Assembly: GCA_019279435.1 (NCBI GenBank)
Contig: JAAALK010000080.1
Span: 93,207,108 to 93,271,107, forward strand
Direction of reading: 5' to 3'
Length of the DNA: 64,000 nt
From: Zizania palustris
Lineage: Eukaryota > Streptophyta > Magnoliopsida > Poales > Poaceae
In this document: piece after piece, positions 22,854-33,975 of the stretch
How the letters are laid out: every line of letters starts with the position of its first letter
Position numbering within the stretch: position 1 is the stretch's first letter
Notes under the pieces: model-generated
What the model saw: the letters and a program-made list of their open reading frames with translations, nothing else
Database searches by the model: none
What the model was told of the DNA's origin: nothing
Program-made: the position numbers and the translations under genes

Positions 22854-23416
22854 TGCTCTTCGAAGTGCAGTCAGCAGCAGAGAACAAGCTTTTAGAACTT
22901 GGGTCCCCACGAACGGCGTCAACTGTTGGCGCAAATGTTACGCCAACAGGTTCTTTGAGATCAAGAAGGAACAAACCAGGAGTTTGTGTTTTAGGACTAT
23001 CTCGAGCCTCCGAGTTGGATAATAACTCGAGTGGTCCGAATGAGTGTAATGAACAACTTGTTCTGGATCCTTTTTACAGGGTACAAAGGGGGTATTTATA
23101 GGTGAAAAAGCATAAGGAAAAGACCTATTCACCCCTAGATTACAACCGACATGGTGGGAACTAATCGGTACCATAAACAAGGTTATAAAAGGTAAAATAC
23201 TATAAGGTAGATGGATAAGCTGGACGTCCCATCAATCTTGTCCTTCGGCTTCGGGGCCTCTATCTTCCATTCGGAGGGTTCACCAAGGCTTCGCATCGCT
23301 GCACCCTTCGGCATGGTGACTCACCCTTCGAACCTCTGTTCACTAGCTTCGGAGTCTGCTTCAGCCTTTGATGAATTAATCTTTAAGCCCTGGGAATGGA
23401 GTAATTTACCCCAACA
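22854..23416 (-). mobile_element. 5' LTR, PBS and leader of the minus-strand Tat element (copy 2)
   Basis: Duplicate of 11636-12200. LTR 22924-23416 (493 bp), reversed PBS at 22905-22923. It is again followed immediately by the open Sirevirus gag frame. Confidence 0.85.
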
Positions 23417-24505
23417 CTACTTAGGGGGGCTAAGAAGAGGATAGATGAGTTAGAGAGTGAGCTTGCCATGGCCAACGGCAGAATTGAGAGTCTATCTTCT
23501 TCCCCTTGCTTGGGTCATTGCAGTGAGTGCCCAAAGTTTGAGGAGCTTCTGTGTGACCTGTCGACTCTAAAGTCCAGGTACACTGAAAGGGTTGATGAGA
23601 GGGACGCTTTGGCCACTAAGCTTGAAAGCGCTCAGCTGGAGCTGAAAGATGCTCAAGCCACTGTCATCATGTCTTGTTCTGATTGCCCATCTCATCTAGC
23701 TAGTTTAGCTGAGCTGAAAGCCAAGGGCGATGAGCATTTGGGTGAGTTGGAGAGAGTGAGAGCTGAGCTGGCGCAGACTAGGCTAGAGCTTGAGACACTG
23801 TCAGTTCCGCCCACTGTCTGTGAGAACTGCTTGTCTCTTAGACTGGAGTTCATTAAGCTGAAAGCTGAGAAGTCTGTCCAGGTAGATAGCGAGTGTGAGA
23901 CCTACTTGTCTCAGGTGGAGGTTCTAGCTTCTTTGAGAGAGGAGATAGCTGATTCTCAGAATGAGAACTTTTACCTCTGTTCTATCCTGAGTTGGATCAG
24001 TGCCAGAGAGCCACAGCTCGACATGATGATCCAGCAGTTCAAGAGGTAGGATGGGTTTTGGGTAGGTTACACCTACACCAAGGCTGACTTTGAGAGTGCC
24101 ATTAGTCGGGCAGTGGAGTAGAGTAAATGACTCCAGAGCAGAGATACCCCAAGACTCACTCCACTGAGTCTTTTAGGCTAGTCAGGCCAAGGATGGAGTA
24201 ATCCAAGAACAGTCCAAAGCTCCACCCAAGAAGCCCATCTGGGTTCCAAAGCCCAAACACCTCCACACTTCTCTTGACTCTCTTCCTGGACCCTCTCAAC
24301 CCAAGAAGACGATACCAAACACCACTAAGCCCAAGAACCCCATGTCTCAACCACATCCCAAGAGGCCCACCTACCACTGTGAGTATTGTTAGAGAGAAGG
24401 GCATCTTGCGGAGTTTTGCTTCAGAAGGAAGCGTGTTGAGAGCAGAGAGAGTTCGTGGTGGTCAGGAGCAGCTCTACCAGTAGGGTGGTAGACTGTGTGT
24501 TCCTC
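23417..24505 (+). pseudogene. gag: Sirevirus A gag, 3' portion, copy 2
   Basis: Duplicate of 12201-13290, with the coiled-coil/Cys-pair region at 23468-24049 and the same stop after QQFKR. The zinc knuckle again contains the TAG. One Asp-to-Gly change (MANGRIE) and a one-base loss near 24126 are private. The shared stops show that the decay preceded duplication. Confidence 0.8.
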
Positions 24506-24544
24506 GACGCGGGGAGAGGCTGGAGGCCAGGCCGCGTCGTGTAG

Positions 24545-27500
24545 GTGGTGGTAGAGGAGACGACTTTCATGCCCGTGCTCCAGATGGTGGTGTTCGTTCT
24601 GGTACAGCTCCAGGCCGTTTTGGCTACGGTCTTGGACCTCATGGCCGAGGTTTTAGGCAGAACCAAGGACGTCGCTTCGAGCCGTGTTTTGGTCCAAACT
24701 CTTCTGATGGTTTCTACTTTCCGTCTTTTGAGCAGATGGCTCAACACTAGTTTAGCTCTTTTGCTAAACCCGGTGCCGGACCATTTGCTCCCCTTACAAC
24801 CACTGATTGTCCAGGATCGGGGACTGGATGACGTTTGGATCATGGACTTAGGATGCTCTCGCCACATGACGGGACATCGCAGATGGTTCTCCGGTCTCAC
24901 TCCCCCGAGCTCCAAAGAGTACATCACCTTCGGGAACATTGGTCAAGGGAAAGTAAGTAGCATTGGCTCAATTCGCATTTCAGACCATTTTTCTTTGAAG
25001 AACGTTGCTTTGGTTGGAACTTGAACTTCAATTTGATTTCTGTTTCGCAACTTCTTGAGGATGGTTTGGAGGTGCGTTTTAAGAATGGCAATTCTTCTGT
25101 GTTTGATTCTAGAGGGTCTTTGATTTGCCAGATCTTACCATTCGGTAAAGTTTTTCGAATTGACTTCTCTAGTTCTTTTGGCCCTTCTCGCTGTTTGATA
25201 GCTAGATCTTCTTCCAAGCTGTGGAAGTGGCATAGGAGGTTAGGTCATTTGAGTTTTGATCTGCTAGTCAGGTTAAGCTCTATGGACCTCATCCAAGGAT
25301 TGCCCAAGCTTAAAATGGAAAAAGATCTAGTTTGACATCCCTGTCATCATGGGAAAATGGTTGCCGCTTCTCACTCCCCTGTGACTCAGGTGATGACTTC
25401 GTATCCGGGCGAGCTGTTACATATTGACACTGTCGGTCCTGCTCGGGTACGCTCAGTCGGTGGGAAGTGGTATGCGCTTGTCATTGTTGACGATTTTTCT
25501 CGATTCTCGTGGGTTTTCTTTTTGGAGTCTAAGGATGAAACCTTTCAGTTTGTTCATGACCTGATTTTGAAGTTGAAAAATGAGAACAATGGTCGGATGC
25601 GAGAAATTCGCTCCGACAATGGTTCTGAGTTCAAGAACTCTCAGTTCGTCAGCTACTGTAGTGATCAGGGTCTTGACCATCAGTTTTCTGCTCCTTACAC
25701 TCCCCCATAGAACGGCGTTGTGGAACGAAAGAACCGCACGCTAGTCGAGATGGCCAGGACGATGCTCGATGAGCACAGGACTCCTAGGCGTTTTTGGGCT
25801 GAAGCCATGAACACGGCTTGCTATCTGGCCAACCACATGTTTCTTAGAGCTTACCTTGGTAAGACTTCATATGAGTTGCAGTTTGGTAGAGCAGCCCAAA
25901 GTGAGTCACTTGCGAGCGTTTGGCTGCAAGTGCTTTGTGCTCAAGAAGGGAGGGCATTAGGACAAGTTTGAGTCGCGTTGCTGGGATGGTGTTTTTCTTG
26001 GTTATGCATTGCATTCTCGAGGTTTCCGTGTTTGGAACCTCGAATCCCAATAGCTTGTCGAGACTTGCGAAGTTTCATTTGATGAGTCCTTGCCTTCTTT
26101 GACTCCTTCTTTTGAGCTTTCTGGTGATGGTGAGCTCGGAGAGTCCATCTTCGAGGAAGATGAGGATACTCCAGCTGCTGATGAGGGTGGGCCTTCTGCA
26201 CCTCGTGCAGAGCCCACACCCTCTGAGACTTTGACTGAGGACGAGGGTGGAGCTCTGATCACTTCTTCCACTTCGATCGAGCCCCCTTAGTCGAGTCCAG
26301 AGGTGCCAGCTGCTGACTCCGGATGAGATGACTTCAGATCATCAAGGATCCCGAGCAATTCAGCATGATCACCCCTCAGAGCTCATCATCGGTGATTTGT
26401 CTGCAAGAACTTTGCGTTCTTCTATTGACTCACTTGCTGTGTTTGCTGAATCTGCTTTTGTTGCATCTTTTGAGCCCAGAGATGTTTCTCATGCTCTTTC
26501 TGATTCTAATTGGATTAACGCTATGCAAGAAGAGCTTGAGAATTTTGTCCGTAATTGGGTTTGGACACTAGTTGAGCCGCCACCAGGATGCAACCCCATA
26601 GGCACCAAGTGGGTGTTCAAGAACAAGCAAGGTGAAGATGGAGTTGTGGTGCACAACAAGGCTCGATTAGTTGCCCATGGTTTTTGCCAGAAGGAAGGTA
26701 TTGACTTTGAAGAAACCTTCGCTCCTGTTGCCCGTCTTGAGTCCATTCTCATTCTTTTAGCTTTTGCCATTTCGAAGGGTTTTAAGCTTTTCAAATGGAT
26801 GTCAAGAGTGCTTTTCTGAACGAGTACATAGAGGAGGAGGTTTATGTTAGGCAGCCCCCCGGTTTTGAGAACCCTAAGTTTCCTCGACATGTTTTTAAGT
26901 TGTAGAAGGCTTTATACGGGTTGAAACAAGCCCCCAGGGCTTGGTATGTACCGGTTGAAGCAGTTTTTGTTAGGGAAGAGCTTTATGATGGGTTTCGGTG
27001 GATAAAACTCTTTTCTTGCTCAGAGATGCTTCAGATTTCTTAGTTGCTCAGATTTATGGGGATGATATTATCTTTGGCAGTACTACTAATGATCTTGTGT
27101 CCAAGTTTTCTGAGCAGATACACAGCGAGTTTGAGATGAGCCTCATGGGTGAGCTCAAGTATTTCTTAGGGCTCGAATTCAAGCAGACCAAGGACGGCAC
27201 CTTCATCCACCAAGGTAAGTACACTCGTGACATGTTGAAAAAAATTGGACTTTGGTGGGGAGTTGAAGCCGCAGAATGACCCCGATGGGCACATCTGGGG
27301 GCTTGGACAAGGTCGAGAGCGGCGTCAAGGTCAATGAGAGAGAATTTCGAGGGATGATCGGTTCACTGCTGTACTTGATGGCGACAAGACCAGACATACA
27401 GTTCACCGTGGGACTGTGCGCGCGCTTCCAGTCTTCACCACACGCGTCTCATCGGCAGGCTGTCAAGCGCATCTTCAGGTATCTCACTTATGCGCATGAT

Positions 27501-27998
27501 CTTGGTCTTTATTATTCAGCATCATCATCTCTTGATTTATCTGGCTTTTCGGAACGCTGACTTTGGTGGGTGCCGGTTGGATCACAAGTCGACTTCCGTT
27601 ATTTGCCCAGTTTCTTGGTTCTTCTCTTGTCTCTTGGTCTTCTCGAAAGCAATCTGGAGTTTCTCTTTCGACCACTGAGGCTGAGTATGTAGCTGCTGCT
27701 CACAGTTGGTTTAGATGATTTCCACTCTGCGAGATTTGGGTTGTTCTTTCCTACCAGAGTTCCTTTGTTTTGCGACAGCACTAGTGCTATTAGTGTAGGG
27801 AAAAACCCTTGTCTCCATTCAAAAACCAAACACATTGATGTGCACTTTCACTTTCTGCGAGATCAATATGAGAAAGGTGTCATTGACCTTGTTCATGTTG
27901 ATACTCATCATCAGTTGGCTGACATTTTCACCAAACCCCTAGATCAGTCTACCTTTGAGCGTTTACGAGGGGATTTGGGTGTTGTGTATCCTTTCTAG
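24545..27998 (+). pseudogene. pol: Sirevirus A pol, copy 2
   Basis: Duplicate of 13330-16780 with the same domain order and most of the same stops (protease D-L-G, TAG before NGVVERK, TAG after VFKL). Private damage includes one-base changes near 25018, 25892, 26323, 26368, 26790, 26949, 26996, 27277 and 27551. The RT active site reads YGDD instead of YVDD, and the LESQQL Gln codon has become a stop near 26050. Most private differences are single-base indels, either neutral decay or consensus errors. It ends in the copia C-terminal block DIFTKPLDQSTF. Confidence 0.9.
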
Positions 27999-28101
27999 GA
28001 TATTTTGCGTTAGTTTTCTTTCGTCTTTACTCTTTTCTTGAGTCTTTTTGTGTGTGTTCATATCTTGCATATTCACATATCACACTGTTGAGCTTGCTTC
28101 T
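27999..28101 (+). other. Sirevirus A after pol, ending in target site CTTCT
   Basis: CTTCT (28097-28101) directly precedes the chromovirus LTR and recurs at 50714-50718 on the other side. Sirevirus A non-coding 3' sequence continues there. Confidence 0.8.
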
Positions 28102-31100
28102 TGTGACGCCCCGATTTACCGAATCGGAACATTATTGAATTTCCATAGAAAAACAATAATACAAGATGTTCATCATGCGACAATCGTACGTACGACAGTA
28201 TTCATGGTACACAGACCATATTTATTACATCAGAGTTAAATAAAAACAATAACAAAGTAAATTGCATGACGAACGCCTTCTTCAAGATCTTTTCGCTTGA
28301 CTGGGTCGCTACTCCAGACCGTCTTCATAGTAGGCATCCTCTGAGGTGTTCAACGGGTATGAGTACAAAAAGTACTCAACAAGCCACCGCAAATGCAAGT
28401 AATAATGCAGGATAATAAACAAGGAAGAGTAATGGCTAATATTGCGGAAAAGTACATTTTTCAGTTATTGCATTTAGTGTAGTCAAATTTTAATCATGCG
28501 GGAAAGTAAACATGAACATCAATATCATCATCTAACTCGAGGAGTATGTTTTACCTCCTCGCACCACAGTCCTTACATGTCAACCAACATGCACATCCAT
28601 ATTTAAGTAATCTAACCGTGGGATGTCACGCAACCCGCCCTTGACCGTGGGCTCGGCTTTTTGAAAAGATTTAAGACTCTGATCAGAGATGTACTACTGT
28701 ACCCACAAGGCACGCACTCATCCCAAACGAGATGACCCATACCACGGGAACTCATGCCAAAACCTCGGCATGAAATGCTCCAAGCGATAACCACCCGCTC
28801 TAGGTTTCGCCGGCGCGCCGGGCCGCATCCCGACTAACGTCGCACCCCCTTTTGCGCCACATTGGTACAAGCCACCCGCAGGTGCTGCTTGACCCATCTC
28901 CAAATGGTGGCCTCGGTTTGGAACACTCCATACCTTAGTTAGGACTTACCAACTAGACTTGTGGTTAGTACGGAAGTGTATTGCAACGGATCCCACAGAC
29001 CGGTCCTTATAGTGCCCTGGGTGCTACCGACCAATGCCCTAGCTTGCACCCGAACCCACCATGCATTCACTCACAACCACAACTCCAACACCGACAGAAT
29101 TCCATAGATAAGAAACAATGGGGATCATATAGTAGAACCATGTACTACGACTCATTTTTATCCTATAGCGATCGTGTCAATACATTGGACACTAGCTAAT
29201 AACATTTATCATATGGTGACAAAGAGTTTAGGCTAGAGATCATGGCTTGGGTTGCACATCAAGGTCGGGGGATCCTAAATAAATATATTGTAAGGGTTTA
29301 TTTGACTAATGCATGTATAACCTATGTGTTATAGCGATAGTTTAATCAAACATGGGTTCAATATGCTCAAAAGATTGGTTTTTGGTGACTTGCCTTGTTC
29401 AGCGAAAGGCGAGGGAGGGACTTCTGGGAAGTATTCCGGCTCCTCAGTGGCGTCGTAGTCTTTTCAATACAATAAAGTAAAATAAAATGAACACAACATC
29501 CAATCAAACAATACAATATTACATGATAAGCACATAGGTTAAAGTTGGTTTGATTAAAAATAAATTTAATTGTTAAGGTTCTTGGATTTATTTCATAAAT
29601 AATTTTAAAGGAATTAAAATGAAAAGTTGTCCTTTTTAGAAAGGGGTGTTTAAATGTGAATAGTGTCATATTAAGTTTCCTAATAAATTTTTAAATGGAA
29701 AGTTCATGTTAATTTAATGGACAGAAAGGAATAAATATAAATTTTTCTGAAGTTTAAATATTTGAATTTGTATTTTAACCCTAAAGGCATTTGAATATTC
29801 ATTTGAATAAACATGAAATGTCCAAAGTAAATCTACTGTTTTTATTGCATGAACATGTAGAGAATAATATTATGAATTTTCTGAAATTAAAATGGCAATT
29901 TTTAGAGTTCAAATGCGCCAGATATGAATTTTACAAGTTTTAAACCTTTTCTGGAATTTATTTTCAAATTTAAATCCCCTCGGGTCCACGGTGAGCCAGG
30001 CCCACGGTGAACCCGCGCACTGTGCGCGTGCGCCGGATCAAGATCCACCGTTGGATCGCGATCGGGCGGTCACGGGCGAGGCGGGGGAGTTAAAATGACG
30101 TGGACGGCTGAGATTAAAACATTGAACCGGTACGCGATGGACGCTCTAGATTAAACGTGGGTTTTTAAAACTAACGGACGCACGAGATTAAAACATACCC
30201 CTTCGCTCAAATCCGACGGCGCAGATTAAATCGCACATGGGATTTAATCGGTACCGTTAGATCCAGATCGCACGGCCAGGATCAGATCCGACACGGCACG
30301 GGTACTCGACCCGTGCCGGTCGTCTTCTCCGGTGACGGCGAGCTGGCCAGCGGCCACGGCGAGCGACGGCGGTCGGGTCTAAGGCCTAAAATGGAAAGAG
30401 GGGTCTACGGGGATCATGAGGGTACCCTTGCGGCGGCGAGCAGTCGACACAACGAAGCCGGCGACGAGCGGGGGCGGCGAAGGTGTTGGGTTCCTCGGTG
30501 GCGACGGTGATTCGGCGGGGTTCGGCATCGACGGAGGGGTGGCCGAGGTCGGGGTCGTCCTTGCGGTCACGATGGTGGCGAGGGCACGGATGGAGACGGT
30601 CCGGGGCGACGGCGAGCGGTGGCTGGAGTGGGAGCTGCGGTGGTGCGCTAAAAAGGTTGCTACGGGCGCTCTGTTCATCCTCGCAGAAGTTTGGGCGTAG
30701 GGGTACAACGCGGACGGCCGTGGGGTTTAAATAGGGCCATCGGCGGGGGCAGAGGGGGCGCAATTGACGGTGGCCGGGGATAAACGCGTTTTGACGCCGG
30801 CGAGCTCAGGTTGAATGCGGTTCATCGAACCTGGACGCGAATCGGCCGAGTTTAATAGGGGGAAACGGTCGACGCGTTGAGGGGAATTCATTGGCGGCGA
30901 TGGATTAAAGGGAGGGGGCCGGCGGGGGCGGATCCGAGGCGGGATTAGGGCTTCGGCCGGTGAGGGGGGGGGGGATTTGGGGGCGGATCTCGCGGGGACG
31001 ATGGATCCGACAGGTGGGGGCCACCTGCCAGTGAGCGCGAACGAGTGAGGGAGGCGGCTGACGGGTGGGGCCGTGGTGTCGGGCGCGCGCGCGAGGGGAG

Positions 31101-31475
31101 GCATTCGGCGCCGACAGGTGGGGCCGGGCTGTCAGCCTAAGGCGAGCGGGGTGACGGGCTGGGCCGGCCGGGAGAGAGAGAAGGGAGGGTGGAGCCCATT
31201 ACTGTTTCCAAGGTTTTCTGATTTAAAATAATTGCAGAAAATGGATTAAATATTTTGGAGCATTTCCAGAGTGGATATAATTTTGTAAAATTTCTCAAAA
31301 ATGTGTTTTGGCCTTGGGAGTTTATACAAAAATTTTCAGTTCCTGATTTGGTCATTAACTCTATGATGTAGTTCAAAAGGGTATAAAAGGGTATTAAAAG
31401 TATTTTCAGAAATATAAAATCCAGGAAATTGAATTAAATAATATTTTTATTGTTTTGGAAAATTGGGGTGTTACA
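28102..31475 (-). repeat. 3' LTR of the composite chromovirus
   Basis: 3374 bp. In element orientation it starts TGTAACACCCCAAT (from 31475) and ends GGGGCGTCACA (28102). A reversed TATA-like TATTTAAA is at 30726-30733. The part 30400-31200 is very GC-rich and produces many meaningless ORFs on both strands. 28102-30410 is shared with unit 1 of the tandem duplication. Confidence 0.88.
30726..30733 (-). promoter_or_regulatory. TATA-like box in the chromovirus 3' LTR
   Basis: TATTTAAA on the minus strand. The same motif is at 49967-49974 in the other LTR. It is the only TATA-like motif in the GC-rich part of the LTR. Confidence 0.45.
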
Positions 31476-31733
31476 AACCTATCCTCCTTACAAAGAATCT
31501 CGTCCTCGATATTGGAACGTTACTCGAATAACTCGGGGTATTGGGCTTTTAGTTCGTCTTCCTTCTCCCATGTAGCCTCTTCGGCGGGATGGTTGTTCCA
31601 TTGAACCTTGCAGAAGCAAACTACATGACTTCTGGTTACCCTTTCCTTGGTTTCCAAAATCTTGATGGGTTTCTCTATGTAGGTCAAGTCTTCCTGGACG
31701 TTGAGCTGTTGAAGATCGGCTTGTGTTGGGGGA
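31476..31733 (-). pseudogene. pol: Chromovirus pol tail with chromodomain, split by Tat2
   Basis: Minus-strand frame ending at 31520 (YPELFE and stop). It encodes TYIEKPIKILETKERVTR and KVQWNNHPAEEATWEKEDEL, a group of residues typical of the chromodomain-like C-terminus of plant chromovirus integrases, thought to guide integration to chromatin. The frame is cut at 31733 by the Tat2 LTR and resumes at 40923. GCTTG (31729-31733) is the target duplication. It is a second copy of the tail also encoded at 41858-42109. Confidence 0.85.
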
Positions 31734-31801
31734 AATAATCCCGATGGCCAGGGGGCCCATCGTCGGGAGATTTGAAGCCAAGAACACCGGAGTTCACCCC
31801 C

Positions 31802-32048
31802 CGGGAGAAGGCTGCCGGAGATCGCCCTCCGGGAGGAGGCTGCCGTAGGCCGCCTCCCGGGAGAAGGCTGCCAGAGGCCGCTCCTCGGGAGGAGGCTGCC
31901 GGAGGCCACCCCCCAGGAGAAGGCTGCCGGAGGCCGCCCTCCGGAAGAAGGCTGCCGGAGGCCGCCCTCCGGAAGCAGGTTGCCGGAGGCCGTCTTCCGG
32001 AAGAAGGTTACCGGAGACTGCCTTCCGAGGAGAAATTGCCGAGGGCCT
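31802..32048 (+). repeat. Minisatellite in Tat2 5' LTR
   Basis: About eight imperfect copies of a 28-29 bp unit containing GAAGGCTGCCGGAGGCCGCC. It creates spurious repetitive ORFs on both strands. The equivalent array in the 3' LTR is at about 40280-40553. Confidence 0.85.
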
Positions 32049-32313
32049 CTCCCTCGGCCGCAGTAGCAAACCCGAAGAAAGCATTGGCGGGAAAAGGGCG
32101 AGGCTGACGTACAGGGGAACAGGATCGCGATCCTCTGACCCGTGTCAGGCGGCGCAGGCCGCGTCCGACACGGCTGATACGCTGTCAGAGTCGAATCTTC
32201 TTGTTTGTACTGTATATAGTCCGTTTTGTCTGTACTGTTGACCGGCAGTCGGCCGGGTAGTCGTTGCCGTTCCAGAGGCGCTTGGCCTCTGGACGGCGCG
32301 CCTTATAAATACC

Positions 32314-32321
32314 CCCCCAAC
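32314..32321 (+). promoter_or_regulatory. TATA box of the Tat2 5' LTR
   Basis: TATAAATA followed by a run of C, as in Tat1 (1751) and the Tat2 3' LTR (40806). Confidence 0.7.
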
Positions 32322-32415
32322 CACAGTTGTAAGGGCAGGCTGAAAAGACCATTGAATACACTACTCTCATTTTCCACTAAGAAACCCTGCTGGTCTGATC
32401 CGTCGTTCCAACAGT

Positions 32416-32433
32416 TGGCGCCGTCCGTGGGGA
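32416..32433 (+). other. Primer-binding site of Tat2
   Basis: TGGCGCCGTCCGTGGGGA, identical to that of Tat1 and two bases after the LTR. Confidence 0.8.
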
Positions 32434-32478
32434 CTCTAGTCCGAAAAGCTAGTGTCCTCTGCATTCATCCGTCCAAGC

Positions 32479-33870
32479 ATGTCGAGCCGGAAGGGAGCGA
32501 GCGCTGCCCCTCTGCGCAGGTCAGCTCGTACCGCCGGGGCCGAGCCCGCTTCGGCCACCGACCCCGACCCTCCGGTCCCCACCGTTACGCCCGTCGGAAC
32601 GGCGTTCTCGGTGGAGCCCCCCCAGGCGCCGGAAGAAGCGCATGAAGCTCGGGGCGCCGACGGCCTGCCCGAACCGACCTCCGCCAACCTGGTCGGATCA
32701 CCGGGTGGGCCGCCGGAGCAGCGTCCACCGAGCGGACCTCCAGTAGTGTCTCTCCGGACAGACTACGTCCGCTCGCGGGATCCCGATACCACTCCCGGCA
32801 GAAGCGGAAGTCAAGCCGATGCCCTGGCCGCCGAGAATGCTAGGCTAAAGGCAGAACTAGCCTTGTGGCGCCAGGAAGCGTCACTCCGACCCCCGGCCCC
32901 TCCGGAGCCCTTTCGCGCCGCGAAAGCCGTGGTCACGGAGTTAAGTGACGACGAGAATCCTCTGGGCAAAGAAAACGCGTCTTACGACGAGGATTCTCCC
33001 CTGCACCCGGATCTCCAGAAGGTGCGCTTCGGCTCGAACTTTCGCGCCGCCAAGCTCCCTAAATACTCTGGAGACTCCGACCCCGGCGAGTTCTCTCGCT
33101 CATACGCCCTGGCGATAGAGGCGTCCGGGGGCAGCCGGGACACCATGGCCAAATGCTTCCCCTTGGCACTCGAAGGGATCGCCCTCCGGTGGTTCTGGTC
33201 CCTCCGGCCAGGGACTATCCACTCGTGGGAGCAGCTGAAAAGAAGTTCGTCAACAACTTCCAAGGGACCTTCGTGGCCCCCATGTCCACCGGGAGCCTTT
33301 TTCAAGTAAAGCAGCAGCCCGGGGAAACCTTGCGGCAGTACTCCCAACGCTTCGCACACACCAAGGCTCAGATCAAGGGGCTCTCGGCTTCCTCCGTCAT
33401 CGACGCGGCCCGAGAAGGCGTCACCCACCCCGGCCTCCTTGATAAGCTCCACCGGAAGCCTATCTCTTCCGTGGCGCAACTTATGACGTACTTTGAAGAA
33501 TAAGCTCGGTCTGAGGAGGGCCAGATACGCCGACAAGCAATGGTAGTCCCCGTACGGGCCCCGAGCACCAGGACATTCGAGGCGCCCCCGGATTTCGGCC
33601 GGGGCGAACGTCATGCTCCCGACTTCCACCACCCGGAGCTCGCTCGGCGGGACCTCGCCCACCGGGACTCTCGGAGGAACCGAAAGCACCTTCGGGGGGA
33701 GGTCCTCAATATAACCCCCAAGCGCCCGCCAAGCACCTTCACACGCCCGGCGGCAATGGCCAGGTCGGACCCAAGCCTCCGGCGCCCTCCAAAGGAACCC
33801 TTTACTGCAGCGTCCACGGCGCGAACTGGAGCCACGACACTGTTGTCGGACCATACTCGCCCTTCGCAGC
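32479..33870 (+). pseudogene. gag: Tat2 gag, frameshifted
   Basis: The start at 32479 (MSSRKGASAAP) aligns with the Tat1 gag start; the upstream in-frame ATG at 32452 lies in the leader and is less likely. The N-terminal 150 residues are Pro/Arg-rich. The gag core begins in this frame (PLALEGIALRWFWSL), shifts near 33236 into the frame seen to 33503 (NNFQGTFVAPMSTGSLFQVKQQPGETLRQY), and meets a TAA at about 33501 where Tat1 has a Tyr codon. Downstream homology to the nucleocapsid-like CSVHG/H segment continues in another frame near 33800. It is probably non-functional. Confidence 0.82.
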
Positions 33871-33975
33871 GACTACCTCGAGCGTAGTACCGGTCGCGGC
33901 TCCTCCGACAGGGAAAACCCTGCCCCTCGGCCAGAAGCAGTCCAAGTAGTCGGGCGCCGCGAAGACCCGGACGCC

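Larger units (their letters stand above)
19355..30410 (+). repeat. Tandem duplication, unit 2 (about 11.06 kb)
   Basis: Direct repeat of 8138-19344. It is shorter mainly because it lacks the MITE and one copy of its target site (155 bp). Its chromovirus LTR continues past 30410 to the true LTR end at 31475, so unit 2 holds the original right-hand context and unit 1 the original left-hand context. Confidence 0.93.
31734..32413 (+). repeat. 5' LTR of Tat2
   Basis: 680 bp, TGTTGG to CCAACA. It includes a GC-rich array of 28-29 bp units (about 31802-32048) and a TATA box at 32314-32321. The 3' LTR is 709 bp, longer by about one array unit. Confidence 0.9.

Noticed and set aside
30313..31376. Several ORFs on both strands in the GC-rich part of the chromovirus LTR (also 49554-50615)
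   Set aside because: High GC removes stops. The predicted peptides are Arg/Pro-rich, have no motif, and lie wholly within a non-coding LTR.
31772..32107. Repetitive ORFs (GCRRPPPGRRLPEAA-like) in the Tat2 LTRs, also 40257-40609
   Set aside because: Translations of the 28-29 bp minisatellite in several frames. No start context and no conservation between the two LTRs beyond the repeat.
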